Shown piece after piece: positions 51,847-60,639 of a stretch of 64,000 nucleotides of DNA. A program made the translations under genes and the position numbers. The stretch spans positions 124,001-188,000 of the forward strand of contig NZ_NJIG01000006.1 in NCBI RefSeq assembly GCF_002209535.1. Direction: 5' to 3'. How positions within the stretch are numbered: position 1 is the stretch's first letter; the number at the start of each line of letters is the position of its first letter. Under the pieces are notes generated by a model. The model was not told the origin of the DNA, ran no database searches, and saw only the letters and a program-made list of their open reading frames with translations. Source of the DNA: Achromobacter marplatensis (lineage in GTDB: Bacteria; Pseudomonadota; Gammaproteobacteria; Burkholderiales; Burkholderiaceae_B).

Positions 51847-52788
51847 ATGGACGTGACGCGGCATAACCCCACACCCTGGACGGCTCGCGCCGAGGATTGC
51901 GTCGAGCGGGCGATCGCAGGCTTGCGCGCGGTGCTGGACGGGCGCCGCGACCGGCGCGTGCTGCTGTTGTGCGACTCGACGCTGGCCGACCCGCTGGCCG
52001 ACGACATCGCCGCGGCGGGGCTGGCCCGGCGCGAGGTCGATCTGATTTCACAGGGCGCGACCGCGCCGCCCTTGTATCTGGCCGAGGTGCCCGACGAAAT
52101 CCGGCATGAGCGCCTGGTCAACGCCAGCATCAGGCTGGCCATCGACGAGGCCATGCGCCCGGCGCCGGCGGGCAAGCGCCCGCGTTCGATGTCGGCGTGG
52201 CTGGCCACCGACCTGCCCCTGGCGGAAGTGGCGCAGCGCCTGGTCCTGCGTGCGCGCTTGCGCGATGCGCAAGGCCGCGTGCGCATCCTGCGGTTCTGGG
52301 ATCCGCGCACGACGCAGTATCAAAGCGAGCTCTACGCCGGCACGGCGCCGGCCTCGTGGATACCGGGCGCAACCTGGATGACCGTGGACGGATTCGCGCG
52401 ATGGCAAACGCTACCGGATACGCCCGGCCCGATGCAGACGGTCACGCCGGCTTGGCCGCGCCTGGCGCGCCTGGGCCGCATTAACGCCGTGTTGCAACGG
52501 CTGAATGCGGACGGGTTGCGTGTCGGTCCGTCGGTGCTGGATGCGGTGCGCCAGGCGCTGGACGCCGGCGCGGCATGCGGCATCGATGACGATGAGGACG
52601 TCGCGCTGTTCGCGGCATGGCGGGTACGTCTGGATGCGCCCCTGGAGCGCGCACCGTCGTTTGCGGCCTTGCTGCGCGAGGTGCAGGAAGAGGGCGGCCG
52701 GTTGCGCAACGCGGCCCAAGACATGGATGACGAAGATTGGGAGCGCTTTGCGCAGGAAGCGCAAACGCGGGAGGACTTGCAAGCATGA
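51847..52788 (+). CDS. DUF4123 T6SS effector adaptor, second copy
   Basis: A 313-residue protein from ATG 51847; a GTG at 51841 overlapping the vgrG3 stop is an alternative start. The DUF4123 region covers about residues 30-165 (RRVLLLCDSTLADPLADDIA, AWLATDLPLAEVAQRLVLRA, ILRFWDPRTTQY). The last 100 residues are acidic and helical (MDDEDWERFAQEAQTRED) and may contact cargo. Its stop overlaps the effector start (ATGA), so it should load the MIX effector onto VgrG3. It shares the same domain but little obvious identity with the first copy. Confidence 0.85.
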   Translation: MDVTRHNPTPWTARAEDCVERAIAGLRAVLDGRRDRRVLLLCDSTLADPLADDIAAAGLARREVDLISQGATAPPLYLAEVPDEIRHERLVNASIRLAIDEAMRPAPAGKRPRSMSAWLATDLPLAEVAQRLVLRARLRDAQGRVRILRFWDPRTTQYQSELYAGTAPASWIPGATWMTVDGFARWQTLPDTPGPMQTVTPAWPRLARLGRINAVLQRLNADGLRVGPSVLDAVRQALDAGAACGIDDDEDVALFAAWRVRLDAPLERAPSFAALLREVQEEGGRLRNAAQDMDDEDWERFAQEAQTREDLQA

Positions 52789-55700
52789 CTGACTACGACG
52801 CGCTGCCCTGCAAGGGCAAGTTCTGCGGCCGCCCCGGGCTGCCCATCCTGCCGATGCGGATTGCCTATGTGCCGGGCGGCAAGAACGACCTGCCCGACGG
52901 CGTCTACCTGGATACCGAGCTGTATTACGACACCATGCGCCAGGGCGCATACATGCTGCGCGCAATCACGGCGGGTTATGTGTACATCTGGGATCCGCGC
53001 CGCAGTTACGGCTGGCGCGCGTTTGCGGCGACGGCGACGGGCCAGATGAAGGAAGTGCCGGTGGATGACGACGACCGGCCGTCCCAGCAGCCGACGTTCA
53101 CCTGCACGCGTGAAGGGCACGGCCTGGAATCCGCGCTGATCAACGTGGAGGCGCCCGCCAATGCGTCGCGCACGGTGTGGGTGGGGTACTCGCGCGTGTG
53201 GTGGACGCGTGATATCCGCCGCGAGCTGGCGCGCGACGAAGGCTGGCGCAAGAAGGTCATGGTGGAGCTGGACGCCAAGGCGGTGTGGGCCGGCGGCTAC
53301 CCCAAGGCCGATACCGGCTACCGCGTGGCGGAAGATGGCGCCAATCTGGCGAAGCACTCGATCGAATTCCGCGATGCCGCGGGGGCGGCGACCCTGTTCA
53401 GCAATACCTTGTCGCCGGGCGTCACCGTCTTCGGCGGTCAGGCCGCGGCGTTGGCGGCCAAGATGCGCCAGATGACACCCAAGGGCGGCATCGTGCTGGC
53501 GTTGCGGGACCCGGTGGGGATCCTCGCCGACATTTCCACCTGGCGAAACAAGTGGATGGGCGATCTGGCTGCCCATCATCTGGACCCGACGCGGCTGCGG
53601 GAAGTGGGCGTGGCGCAGATCATCGAAGGTCTGGAAAAGCAGATGCAGTCGTCCGGCGATGACCGCAAGCGTCTGCGAGAGCGCGTCGACAGGGGCAAGG
53701 TCAGTAAGACGCTCAGTGACAACAAGGCGGCCATTGCCCGCATGCGCGAACATATCGAGGGAGCGGGCAAGGACTGGGCGTGGTGGTACGGGCGAGATAC
53801 GTTCTGGCTGGCGCTCAAGGCGTATTCGTCCAAGGACGCCGCCGCGGGCGTGCGGCTGGAAGAAGACATGGCCCTGTGCGTGGACGGCGCAGGGGCGGTG
53901 GAATCCGAGCACAAGGCCATCGATGACTCGCTGAAAGACGAGGACATGACGGGCACGTACGAGGCGATCTGGCGCTCACTGGCGGCCAACGACGACGAGC
54001 TGCTGGGTTTCCTGAACCGCGAGGGCAAGGGCAAGGTCATCTCGAAACAGGTTTCGAGTATCCGCAAACTGGTCAAGGCCTACAACGATTGGCTGAAGAA
54101 GCGTGCGTCGAAGGGGCAGTTGCCGCCGATGCGTGCGGCGGGCGCCGCCATCGGCCGATTCATGGCGACCCAGTTGCTGCGATTGACCCTGTCGGGTGAC
54201 CCCATCGCCGAGCGCGTCGCCGCGCGGGTCACGTTGACGATGGCCGCACGCATGAACATCGTGATGACGGTGCGCGTGCACACGACTACGCTGCCCCGGA
54301 TGATTTCGGACATGCACCAGATCATCTGGGAACCCAATCTAAGCTCGGTGACGGTGGGCGGCGGCGGTGGACTGTACGCCAACAAGCACATGCAGGCCGG
54401 TTGGATGGGAACGCAGGCCGAGCGTTCGACATCGATCACGACCAACTACATCATTCCCGAAGAAGTCGATGCGCAACTGAACGCGGCGGCAGCCAATGCG
54501 CGCCCGCGGCCAGGCGCGGGGGGCTCGCCGCAATTGGCGCTACCGGCGCCTGCGCCAGTCCTGGCCTTGCCCGCGCCGACGATGTCGCCGCTGGCGGGTT
54601 TGGTGAAGTGGGCCAAGTCGCGAGACGGCGCCAATGCGGGGGCGACGGGGGTGTTGACGCTGGTGGCGCTATACACCTCGGTATCGGACCTGAGCAAGGC
54701 AGAGGCGATCAAGGACGCCAAGGCGGCGCGCAAGGCCTGGTTCGGCATCACCTCCGGCGTGCTGGGGGTGGGCAGCGTGGCGATCGAAGTGACGGCGGGC
54801 GCGATCGGCGCGCGCGTGGGGGCGAACACCGCGTACACGATGAATCTGCAGCTGAACTTGCGGTTGACGGCAGTTCGTACCGCTGGCGCGGTCTTCGCCG
54901 CGGCGGCCACCTTCGTCGATGGCGCCAACAATGCCCTGAACGCGGTCGATCAGTACGACGTGAAGAACTACGAGGCCGGGGGCGCCTACGCGACATCCTC
55001 ATTCTTCTTGTTGTTGTCCGGCCTGACCGGCGTTGCGACGGCCCTCGTTTCGCTGGGAGGCGCGTTCAGCGCTGCCGGCGTGGTGGCGGGCGCCGGGGGG
55101 GTGGGAGGCGCCATGGTGGGCCTGACGAGCGGCGGTACGGTGCTGCTGGGCATCCCGGTATGGGGCTGGATCGTGCTGGGCCTTTGCCTGTTGGCGGCGG
55201 GCCTATACTTTAAATTCTGGGGCGACAGCGCCAAGGACAGCGAGTTGGAGATCTGGTTTACGCGCTGCTGCATGCGGTCTGCGGAATTCGAGGATGTGAA
55301 GGACCGCCCGCCTTTCGAAGACCGGGTGGAAGAGTTGGAGGCGTTCAATCGCGCGGTGTTCGGCGTGCGGGTGACGCTGGATTGGAAGGGGTTTTTGAAG
55401 GGCGAGGTATTTGGCCGCGACCGGCTGGTGCTGGAAGTGATCATGCCGGGCTACTCCGACCATAGCGACTACGCATATAGCCTCACGCTGGTCGGGGATG
55501 GCGTCAGTGCGGTCGTCTCAAGCAAGGGATCTGTGCGCGCGGAAGATCCCGAATTGCAGCCGCGCGGTCCGTCGAATCTGCAGTTCGTGAAAGGCAGGCC
55601 GCGGGAGGAAACCTGGGCCGACCGCGTGGACCAGTATGTCGACAACCTGAGCGCGCGGCCCGGTTGGGCCGACGTGTGGCGCTGGATACGCAAGGACCGC

Positions 55701-55922
55701 AGCCAGGCGATCGAATTCACCGGCAAGCCGTGGGACGATGTGGTGCAATTCCACGTCAGCAGCGGATGCGGGATTTTGCGGACCGAGGTCCTGGTGGACG
55801 ACGATATCTTCCACGAGGCGTTGCTCAAGGTGGAATACTGGCCCGATCCGGACCGCATGCCCGACATCCGGTCGCTGCCCATGGGCGGCAGCGGATCCAA
55901 TCTGGTGAAAGCCAATAACTGA
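52785..55922 (+). CDS. MIX/VasX-like (BTH_I2691-type) T6SS membrane effector
   Basis: A 1045-residue protein. The N-terminus has the VasX/BTH_I2691-type start (CKGKFCGRPGLPILPMRIAY, residues 9-28) and a MIX-like R-x4-G-Y-x-Y block (MLRAITAGYVYIWDP, 57-71). The middle is helical. The C-terminal third has several hydrophobic segments, at about 620-636, 654-680, 704-716 and a near-continuous run at 736-808 (SFFLLLSGLTGVATALVS, WGWIVLGLCLLAAGLYF), then a soluble end. VasX-type proteins form pores in target inner membranes. The upstream adaptor and downstream membrane protein fit an effector-immunity set. Confidence 0.8.
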   Translation: MTDYDALPCKGKFCGRPGLPILPMRIAYVPGGKNDLPDGVYLDTELYYDTMRQGAYMLRAITAGYVYIWDPRRSYGWRAFAATATGQMKEVPVDDDDRPSQQPTFTCTREGHGLESALINVEAPANASRTVWVGYSRVWWTRDIRRELARDEGWRKKVMVELDAKAVWAGGYPKADTGYRVAEDGANLAKHSIEFRDAAGAATLFSNTLSPGVTVFGGQAAALAAKMRQMTPKGGIVLALRDPVGILADISTWRNKWMGDLAAHHLDPTRLREVGVAQIIEGLEKQMQSSGDDRKRLRERVDRGKVSKTLSDNKAAIARMREHIEGAGKDWAWWYGRDTFWLALKAYSSKDAAAGVRLEEDMALCVDGAGAVESEHKAIDDSLKDEDMTGTYEAIWRSLAANDDELLGFLNREGKGKVISKQVSSIRKLVKAYNDWLKKRASKGQLPPMRAAGAAIGRFMATQLLRLTLSGDPIAERVAARVTLTMAARMNIVMTVRVHTTTLPRMISDMHQIIWEPNLSSVTVGGGGGLYANKHMQAGWMGTQAERSTSITTNYIIPEEVDAQLNAAAANARPRPGAGGSPQLALPAPAPVLALPAPTMSPLAGLVKWAKSRDGANAGATGVLTLVALYTSVSDLSKAEAIKDAKAARKAWFGITSGVLGVGSVAIEVTAGAIGARVGANTAYTMNLQLNLRLTAVRTAGAVFAAAATFVDGANNALNAVDQYDVKNYEAGGAYATSSFFLLLSGLTGVATALVSLGGAFSAAGVVAGAGGVGGAMVGLTSGGTVLLGIPVWGWIVLGLCLLAAGLYFKFWGDSAKDSELEIWFTRCCMRSAEFEDVKDRPPFEDRVEELEAFNRAVFGVRVTLDWKGFLKGEVFGRDRLVLEVIMPGYSDHSDYAYSLTLVGDGVSAVVSSKGSVRAEDPELQPRGPSNLQFVKGRPREETWADRVDQYVDNLSARPGWADVWRWIRKDRSQAIEFTGKPWDDVVQFHVSSGCGILRTEVLVDDDIFHEALLKVEYWPDPDRMPDIRSLPMGGSGSNLVKANN

Positions 55923-55935
55923 CAGGGTTTCAAGC

Positions 55936-56544
55936 ATGAACAGCAACGAAGGAGTCCAGGCGGCGGTCTACACCCGCTGGCATCAGCTGTCGGTGCCATT
56001 GGCCTTCGCGTTGGCGGCCGGCAGTTTCATGCTCGTGGTGCTGAACCGCGGCCCGATCGGCCTGGCCGCCGTGCTGGCGGTACTCGGCCTGCTCGTGCCG
56101 CCCTTGGTGGCCTTCAAGGGCTTTCCCACCCGCAACGCGGTCAAGGTGACGCCGGACGGGCTGGAATTCTCCCGTCGCGGGCCGATCGCCTTTGCTGATC
56201 TGAAAAGCTGGGGCACCGACGACTACCTAAAACTCATCCGCCCGGGCTTGCCTACGGTGCTGGTAAGCCCGGTGGATCTGCCTAGCCGCGAGCGCTTGCT
56301 GCGCGACTTCGAACAGGCGCTGCAGGCGTGGCAGAAGCGGCAGCCTGCCGGTACGGCCGCGGCGCGCCGCACGCATTTCTACGGTTCCACCGCCGGCCGT
56401 CTGGTCGGGCTGCTGATCACCGCGCTGGGTGCCGGCTCCGCCGTCATGGCGCTGAGCCAGCGGGAACCGTCGATCTCGCTGGCCATCGTGGGCGGACTGG
56501 GCGCGTTGTTCGGCCTGGCGATGCTGTTCGGCAAGCGGGGCTGA
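55936..56544 (+). CDS. Probable membrane immunity protein for the MIX effector
   Basis: A 202-residue protein with two membrane helix pairs: residues about 18-36 and 40-60, then a cytoplasmic loop of about 90 residues (FPTRNAVKVTPDGLEFSRRG), then about 152-172 and 178-198. It starts 13 bp after the effector with a GAAGGAG-like region nearby. An inner-membrane protein is the expected antidote for a pore-forming effector. It is the last gene of the T6SS locus; the next gene converges. Sequence alone gives no family name. Confidence 0.7.
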   Translation: MNSNEGVQAAVYTRWHQLSVPLAFALAAGSFMLVVLNRGPIGLAAVLAVLGLLVPPLVAFKGFPTRNAVKVTPDGLEFSRRGPIAFADLKSWGTDDYLKLIRPGLPTVLVSPVDLPSRERLLRDFEQALQAWQKRQPAGTAAARRTHFYGSTAGRLVGLLITALGAGSAVMALSQREPSISLAIVGGLGALFGLAMLFGKRG

Positions 56545-56582
56545 ATCCAGAGCCTTTCACCCCCGCGCCCAGGCCTTTTCGG

Positions 56583-59102
56583 CTAGGACAGGGCCTCGCT
56601 GACGGTACCCTGCACCGCGGCGCAACGCGTGCACAGATCGGTATCGTCCGACACGGACGGCTCATGCTTCCTGCAGCAGGCGCATGCACGCCAGCTCGTG
56701 GGCGTGAAGCTCACATCACCGCCGTCATCTGACCGGTCATCGGGGAAGACCGCCGCGGCGCCCAGAACGTCCGAAAATGCGCCAAGCCTTGCTGCCTTCG
56801 CCTGCGACCACGTGACGTTGACCTGGGCCGCGCCCTTGACCCATTCGTCCCGGTGGGCTTCCACCCAACGGTTGAGCGTGCCTTTCAGTTCTACCGCCTC
56901 GCCATAGGCTGCAAGAGTCGCGGCTTCGTTCTCCGCGACAGGCAAGGACACGTCGGCAAGCGTGGCCAGCAGCACGCTATCGCCCTGTTCCGCGCCTGCT
57001 GCGCGCAGGTACTGAAAGACCTCCTCGCAAGAGTAGGGCAGCACCGGCGTCAGCAGGCGCACCAATGTGCGCACCACCAGGCCAAGCACCTGCTGCGCCT
57101 GACGCCGTCGGGGCGCGTCCGGCCGGTCGCAGTAAAGGCTGTCTTTCACCGCCGGAAAGTAATCGCTGGATGCGCTTTCCGCGTAGCGCAGCAGATGGGA
57201 CACGGCTGCGGCAAAATCATACCGGTCGGCCGCCAGGCACACGTCGACGCCCAACTGGCGCAGCAAGGCCACTTGAACCCGGTCCAACGGGTGCGACACG
57301 GGCTGCGTCTGCCAATCGAAATCCTGAAGGTTCTGCAGACAGAAGCGCATGGTGTTGCGCAGTTTGCGAAAGCGCTCCTTGGTCAGCGCAAGCGCCTCGC
57401 CCGAGAACTTCAGTTCGCGCGTGAAGTCCTGCTGCAGTGTCCACAAGCGCAGCACATCTGGGCTCAGGGTCTTGAGCATCTGGTCCAGCGGCTGGTAGTT
57501 CTTGCTGGACTTCGAGAACTTCTGGCCCGTGCCGTCCACCACGAAGCCGTGGGTCACGACCTGCTTATAGGGGGCGCCGTGGCCGGCCGCCGCGCACGTC
57601 AGCAGCGAAGACTGGAACCAGCCGCGGTGCTGGTCGGAGCCTTCCAGGTACACGTCGGCCGTGCGGCCGTAGCGCTGCATCAGCACCAGTTGATGGGTGA
57701 CGCCGCTGTCGAACCAGACGTCCAGTGTGCGGCGGGGACCTTCGCTTTGCCAGGCTTCCACGCCTTCGGTCGCGACGCGCGCCGCCAGCCGCAGGTCATC
57801 GGGGTCGGCCGGATCCACGAGCGGCGTTCCCCACAGCCGGTTGCGCGAGACGCACCAGGCTCCGCGCCCGGCCAGCATGCTGGTAAGCCGTTCGCGGCCG
57901 GCGGCGGGCACGAACTCCACGTCGTCCAGCGCGCGTAGCGCCTGCTGCCGGGTGTCGGCCAGGTCCAGGAACCACTCTTGCGAAGCGCGGAAGAAAACTG
58001 GCGTCTTGTGGCGCCAGCAATGCGGATACTCGTGCTCCAGGGTGGACACGGACACTACGAAGGGCGCCACGCGTTCCAGCACGTGGGCCCTGGCTTGAGC
58101 CAGGTCCATGCCTTGCATGCCCGCCACGACAAAGCGGCCATGCTCGTCCAGGTATTGCTCGACGGCCAGGCCGTACGGCTCGCAGACGCGGAAATCATCG
58201 GTGCCGAAGGCCGGCGCCATGTGCACCAGCCCCGTGCCCGCCCGGCTCACGAAATCCGCCGGCAGGACGGGCACAGCGTCTCGTGTGTAGGGGCTGACTA
58301 CCGTCAACCCCGCCAGGTCGACGTCGGGCAGTTGCTCGTCGCCGGCCTGGCGCAGCCGCACCCGGTTACGCGTGCCGTCGCTGACGGCGACATAGCTCAG
58401 GGCCGGGTTGTAGGCGACGGCCTTGTTGGCAGGCAGCGTGTACGGCGTGGTGGTCCATACATCCAGGAACAGATCCTCGTGGCCCACAACCGGAAACAGC
58501 ACGACCAGGCTGTCGCCCACCTTGGTTTTGTATTCGACCTCGGCTTCGGCCAGCGACGAGGCGCATGCCGGACACCAATGCACGGGCCGCAGACGCCTGA
58601 CGGCGCCGGGCAGCGCCTGGAACACCTTCGCTGCGCCCGACTCGAAGCCGGGCGCCATGGTCAGATAGGGCTGCTCCCAGTCGGCGGCCACGCCCAGGTC
58701 GCGGAATTGAGCGGTCTGCAAATCCACCTGCGAGCGGGCGTAGGACCGGCAGGCCGCCACGAAGGCCGGCGGATCGTCCTTGCCGTGGCCCACACGTTCG
58801 ACCTCCAGCTCAACCGGCAGGCCGTGGCAATCGAAGCCCGGCACATACGGCGCGAAGTAGCCTTGCAGCCGTTTGAACTTCACTACCGAGTCCTTCAGGC
58901 CTTTGTTGACGGCATGGCCAAGGTGCAAGCCGCCGTTGGCATAGGGCGGCCCGTCGTGCAGCAGGAAGAGCGGGCGCGAGCCTTGCGTGCGATGCAGGCC
59001 GTCGACGACCGCCTTGCTCGACCAGCGCCGCAGGGTTTCCGCCTTGTCGGCGTGGGTGGTGGCCAGCGGGAATTCATGCTTGAAAAGATTCAGCGTGTAC
59101 AT
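56583..59102 (-). CDS. ileS: Divergent short isoleucyl-tRNA synthetase (second-copy type)
   Basis: An 839-residue class I synthetase, about 100 residues shorter than the usual proteobacterial IleRS. Present: HIGH-type motif HLGH (GPPYANGGLHLGH), the editing-domain WTTTPYTLPAN, YPHCWRHKTPVFF, the KMSKS-type motif as KFSKS, and a C-terminal zinc finger (CACC, CTRC). I start at ATG 59102; a TTG at 59123 would lie inside the terminator tail. The divergence, the short length and the attenuator upstream suggest an inducible paralogue beside a housekeeping gene elsewhere, perhaps giving resistance to an IleRS inhibitor. That is inference. Confidence 0.88.
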   Translation of the reverse strand: MYTLNLFKHEFPLATTHADKAETLRRWSSKAVVDGLHRTQGSRPLFLLHDGPPYANGGLHLGHAVNKGLKDSVVKFKRLQGYFAPYVPGFDCHGLPVELEVERVGHGKDDPPAFVAACRSYARSQVDLQTAQFRDLGVAADWEQPYLTMAPGFESGAAKVFQALPGAVRRLRPVHWCPACASSLAEAEVEYKTKVGDSLVVLFPVVGHEDLFLDVWTTTPYTLPANKAVAYNPALSYVAVSDGTRNRVRLRQAGDEQLPDVDLAGLTVVSPYTRDAVPVLPADFVSRAGTGLVHMAPAFGTDDFRVCEPYGLAVEQYLDEHGRFVVAGMQGMDLAQARAHVLERVAPFVVSVSTLEHEYPHCWRHKTPVFFRASQEWFLDLADTRQQALRALDDVEFVPAAGRERLTSMLAGRGAWCVSRNRLWGTPLVDPADPDDLRLAARVATEGVEAWQSEGPRRTLDVWFDSGVTHQLVLMQRYGRTADVYLEGSDQHRGWFQSSLLTCAAAGHGAPYKQVVTHGFVVDGTGQKFSKSSKNYQPLDQMLKTLSPDVLRLWTLQQDFTRELKFSGEALALTKERFRKLRNTMRFCLQNLQDFDWQTQPVSHPLDRVQVALLRQLGVDVCLAADRYDFAAAVSHLLRYAESASSDYFPAVKDSLYCDRPDAPRRRQAQQVLGLVVRTLVRLLTPVLPYSCEEVFQYLRAAGAEQGDSVLLATLADVSLPVAENEAATLAAYGEAVELKGTLNRWVEAHRDEWVKGAAQVNVTWSQAKAARLGAFSDVLGAAAVFPDDRSDDGGDVSFTPTSWRACACCRKHEPSVSDDTDLCTRCAAVQGTVSEALS

Positions 59103-59121
59103 GTTTCGATTCCAGAAATGC

Positions 59122-59152
59122 AAAAAGGGCAGCGTTCTGTACGCTGCCCTTT
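59122..59152 (-). terminator. Attenuator terminator directly upstream of ileS
   Basis: Read on the minus strand, AAAGGGCAGCGT (59152-59141) pairs perfectly with ACGCTGCCCTTT (59135-59124) around a 5-nt loop, followed by five T. The T-run ends only 20 bases before the ileS ATG. A strong terminator between promoter and start codon only makes sense as a switch. Confidence 0.85.
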
Positions 59153-59220
59153 GGAAGGTGAGGTGCGAAGGTGGGGCTTAGCCGCCCAACGTAATTCGCC
59201 CCCGACGCCCAATGGCAGCG
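59142..59220 (-). promoter_or_regulatory. Antiterminator pairing in the ileS leader
   Basis: On the minus strand, CGCTGCC-A-TTGG (59220-59209), inside leader codons 13-17, can pair with CCAA-AG-GGCAGCG (59154-59142): seven plus four base pairs around a small internal loop. The second arm is the 5' side of the terminator stem, so the two structures exclude each other. A ribosome stalled on the early isoleucine codons would leave the first arm free and favour read-through. Confidence 0.65.
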
Positions 59221-59258
59221 GAGGTGCGAATAATCACGATCGACAGGAATCTGGACAC
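59178..59258 (-). CDS. Isoleucine-rich leader peptide of the ileS attenuator
   Basis: A 26-codon frame from GTG 59258 to TAA 59178, encoding V(M)SRFLSIVIIRTSAA followed by IGRRGRITLGG. Isoleucine is at codons 7, 9, 10, 16 and 22, five of 26, with an ATC-GTG-ATT-ATT cluster. No clear ribosome-binding site precedes the GTG, which is the weak point. It lies between the proposed promoter and the terminator, exactly where a stalling peptide should be. It is probably a regulatory peptide without other function. Confidence 0.6.
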   Translation of the reverse strand: MSRFLSIVIIRTSAAIGRRGRITLGG

Positions 59259-59295
59259 GGGTTTTGGCTGGTTGGCGTGTTGACGTTGTGGATTC

Positions 59296-59325
59296 ACTCT
59301 AGCACAACATCAAGACCCGAAACAA
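59296..59325 (-). promoter_or_regulatory. Candidate promoter of the leader-ileS unit
   Basis: On the minus strand, TTGTTT (59325-59320) and TAGAGT (59301-59296) are separated by 18 bp. Transcription would begin near 59289 and give a leader of about 190 nt before ileS. Match to consensus is moderate. Confidence 0.45.
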
Positions 59326-59518
59326 ACGCAACAATAATTTTCGAGTTCCAAGCAGCCGTCCTTGCCCGCGCAGCTTGCGGCTGGCTTGGCGGGGGGGCGG
59401 CGGTGGCCCGCGCCATTGCTGGCGTTCTGGCCGTGGCGTGGTTTTGAAGCGACAGCACGGGCCCGCCGGGATGCGCGCGGCCCCGCCTCGGGCCATGTTT
59501 CAGCCTGCCAAGCAGGCA

Positions 59519-59546
59519 TTGCGATCCGGCCCTGAATCAGTAGTAT
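59519..59546 (+). promoter_or_regulatory. Candidate promoter of the 59590 lipoprotein operon
   Basis: TTGCGA (59519-59524) and TAGTAT (59541-59546) with a 16-bp spacer, 44 bp before the ATG. The rest of the divergent gap, 59326-59518, is GC-rich with no gene that I can support. Confidence 0.35.
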
Positions 59547-59589
59547 GCCGGCTCAACGATCCGATTCCGCCTTATTCAAGGACCGCTCC

Positions 59590-60639
59590 ATGATGTTGCC
59601 GCGACCGCGACTTGCCCTGTCCGCCCTGGCCTTTTCGCTTGCCTTGTCCGGCTGCGCCACCCAGCCATTCTCGAGCAGCGAGGGCACCATGGACGATCCG
59701 CGCTATGCGCAGCTGCTGGATCTGATCGACGAAGCGCTGAAATCGGACATGGCAGTGGTGCTGGTGGCCGATCTGACGCCGCACCCCACGCTGGGCGACG
59801 CGCTGGCCATGACGAAGTACACCACCCGCGTGATCTGGATGAACGAAGCGGCGCCGCAAGTGACCTTCAGCCGCAGCTTCCAGAACAATTCGCTGCAGAA
59901 GGACACCAAGACGCCTCTTCTGTTCAATTCGTTCGAGGTGCATATCCTGCCGCCTGGCAAGTATCTTCTGACCGGTGGCGACGATTACAAGCTGAATGCG
60001 CTGCTGGATGAGGTGGGCGCCCAAAGCGGCCCGGTGGGCTCGGGCCGCGGCGCGAACGGCACGTCTTATCTGTCGCCGGAGCTCTATCGCGAGTTCTACA
60101 AGCAGACCAATTGGCACGATGCCAGCTACGGCACACAGACGGGGTCGCGAACAGTCTGCACCGCCGTGCATGCGGCGTCGGGTGCGTGCGTGAGCTGGGG
60201 CGAGCAGCAATACAGCCAGACGACACAGACCGGGGCCGCAGGCTACCGCGAAGATACGCAGTATCGCGACATCCCCGCCATCAAGATCCAGTCGCGCATT
60301 CCGCCCAAACAGGCGTTGGCAAGCTTCACCCTCAAGGCCGGCCAATTGGTGCTGAGCCAGCGCATGCACTTGAAGACACCCAGCTACAAGTACCGGCAGT
60401 CCGCCTGCCGCGCAGTCGAGGCCAAGATGATCGAGTGCCCGCTTGAGGACATGACCGTCTACACCCGCCCGGCGCCGATGGAGTTTTCGCAGAAACTCAT
60501 CGCGCGACGCAAGAACGTCAGCGCGGAACATCAGCAGCTGCTGGCCAAGCTCCAACCCATGCAGATCACGACGCTGGGCAAGCAGGGCATGGAAGACCCG
60601 GTCTGGGGTGTGCCGGTGTCGCTGCGCAAGGGAAAATGA
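59590..60639 (+). CDS. Lipoprotein of unknown function
   Basis: A 349-residue lipoprotein with signal sequence and lipobox LALSGC (Cys22); ATG 59590 follows AAGGA. The mature protein has LLDLIDEALKSDMAVVLVAD, a stretch rich in Gly/Ser (GPVGSGRGANGTSYL) and four cysteines after residue 180 that could form disulphides (VCTAVHAASGACVSW, ACRAVEAKMIECP). It overlaps the next gene by 4 bp (ATGA). I recognise no family. It is divergent from ileS, and I see no direct link to the T6SS. Confidence 0.7.
   Translation: MMLPRPRLALSALAFSLALSGCATQPFSSSEGTMDDPRYAQLLDLIDEALKSDMAVVLVADLTPHPTLGDALAMTKYTTRVIWMNEAAPQVTFSRSFQNNSLQKDTKTPLLFNSFEVHILPPGKYLLTGGDDYKLNALLDEVGAQSGPVGSGRGANGTSYLSPELYREFYKQTNWHDASYGTQTGSRTVCTAVHAASGACVSWGEQQYSQTTQTGAAGYREDTQYRDIPAIKIQSRIPPKQALASFTLKAGQLVLSQRMHLKTPSYKYRQSACRAVEAKMIECPLEDMTVYTRPAPMEFSQKLIARRKNVSAEHQQLLAKLQPMQITTLGKQGMEDPVWGVPVSLRKGK

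Noticed and set aside
59103-59123. TTG 59123 as start of ileS
   Set aside because: It would lie at the end of the terminator T-tract and add seven residues not seen in the family; ATG 59102 begins the typical N-terminus.
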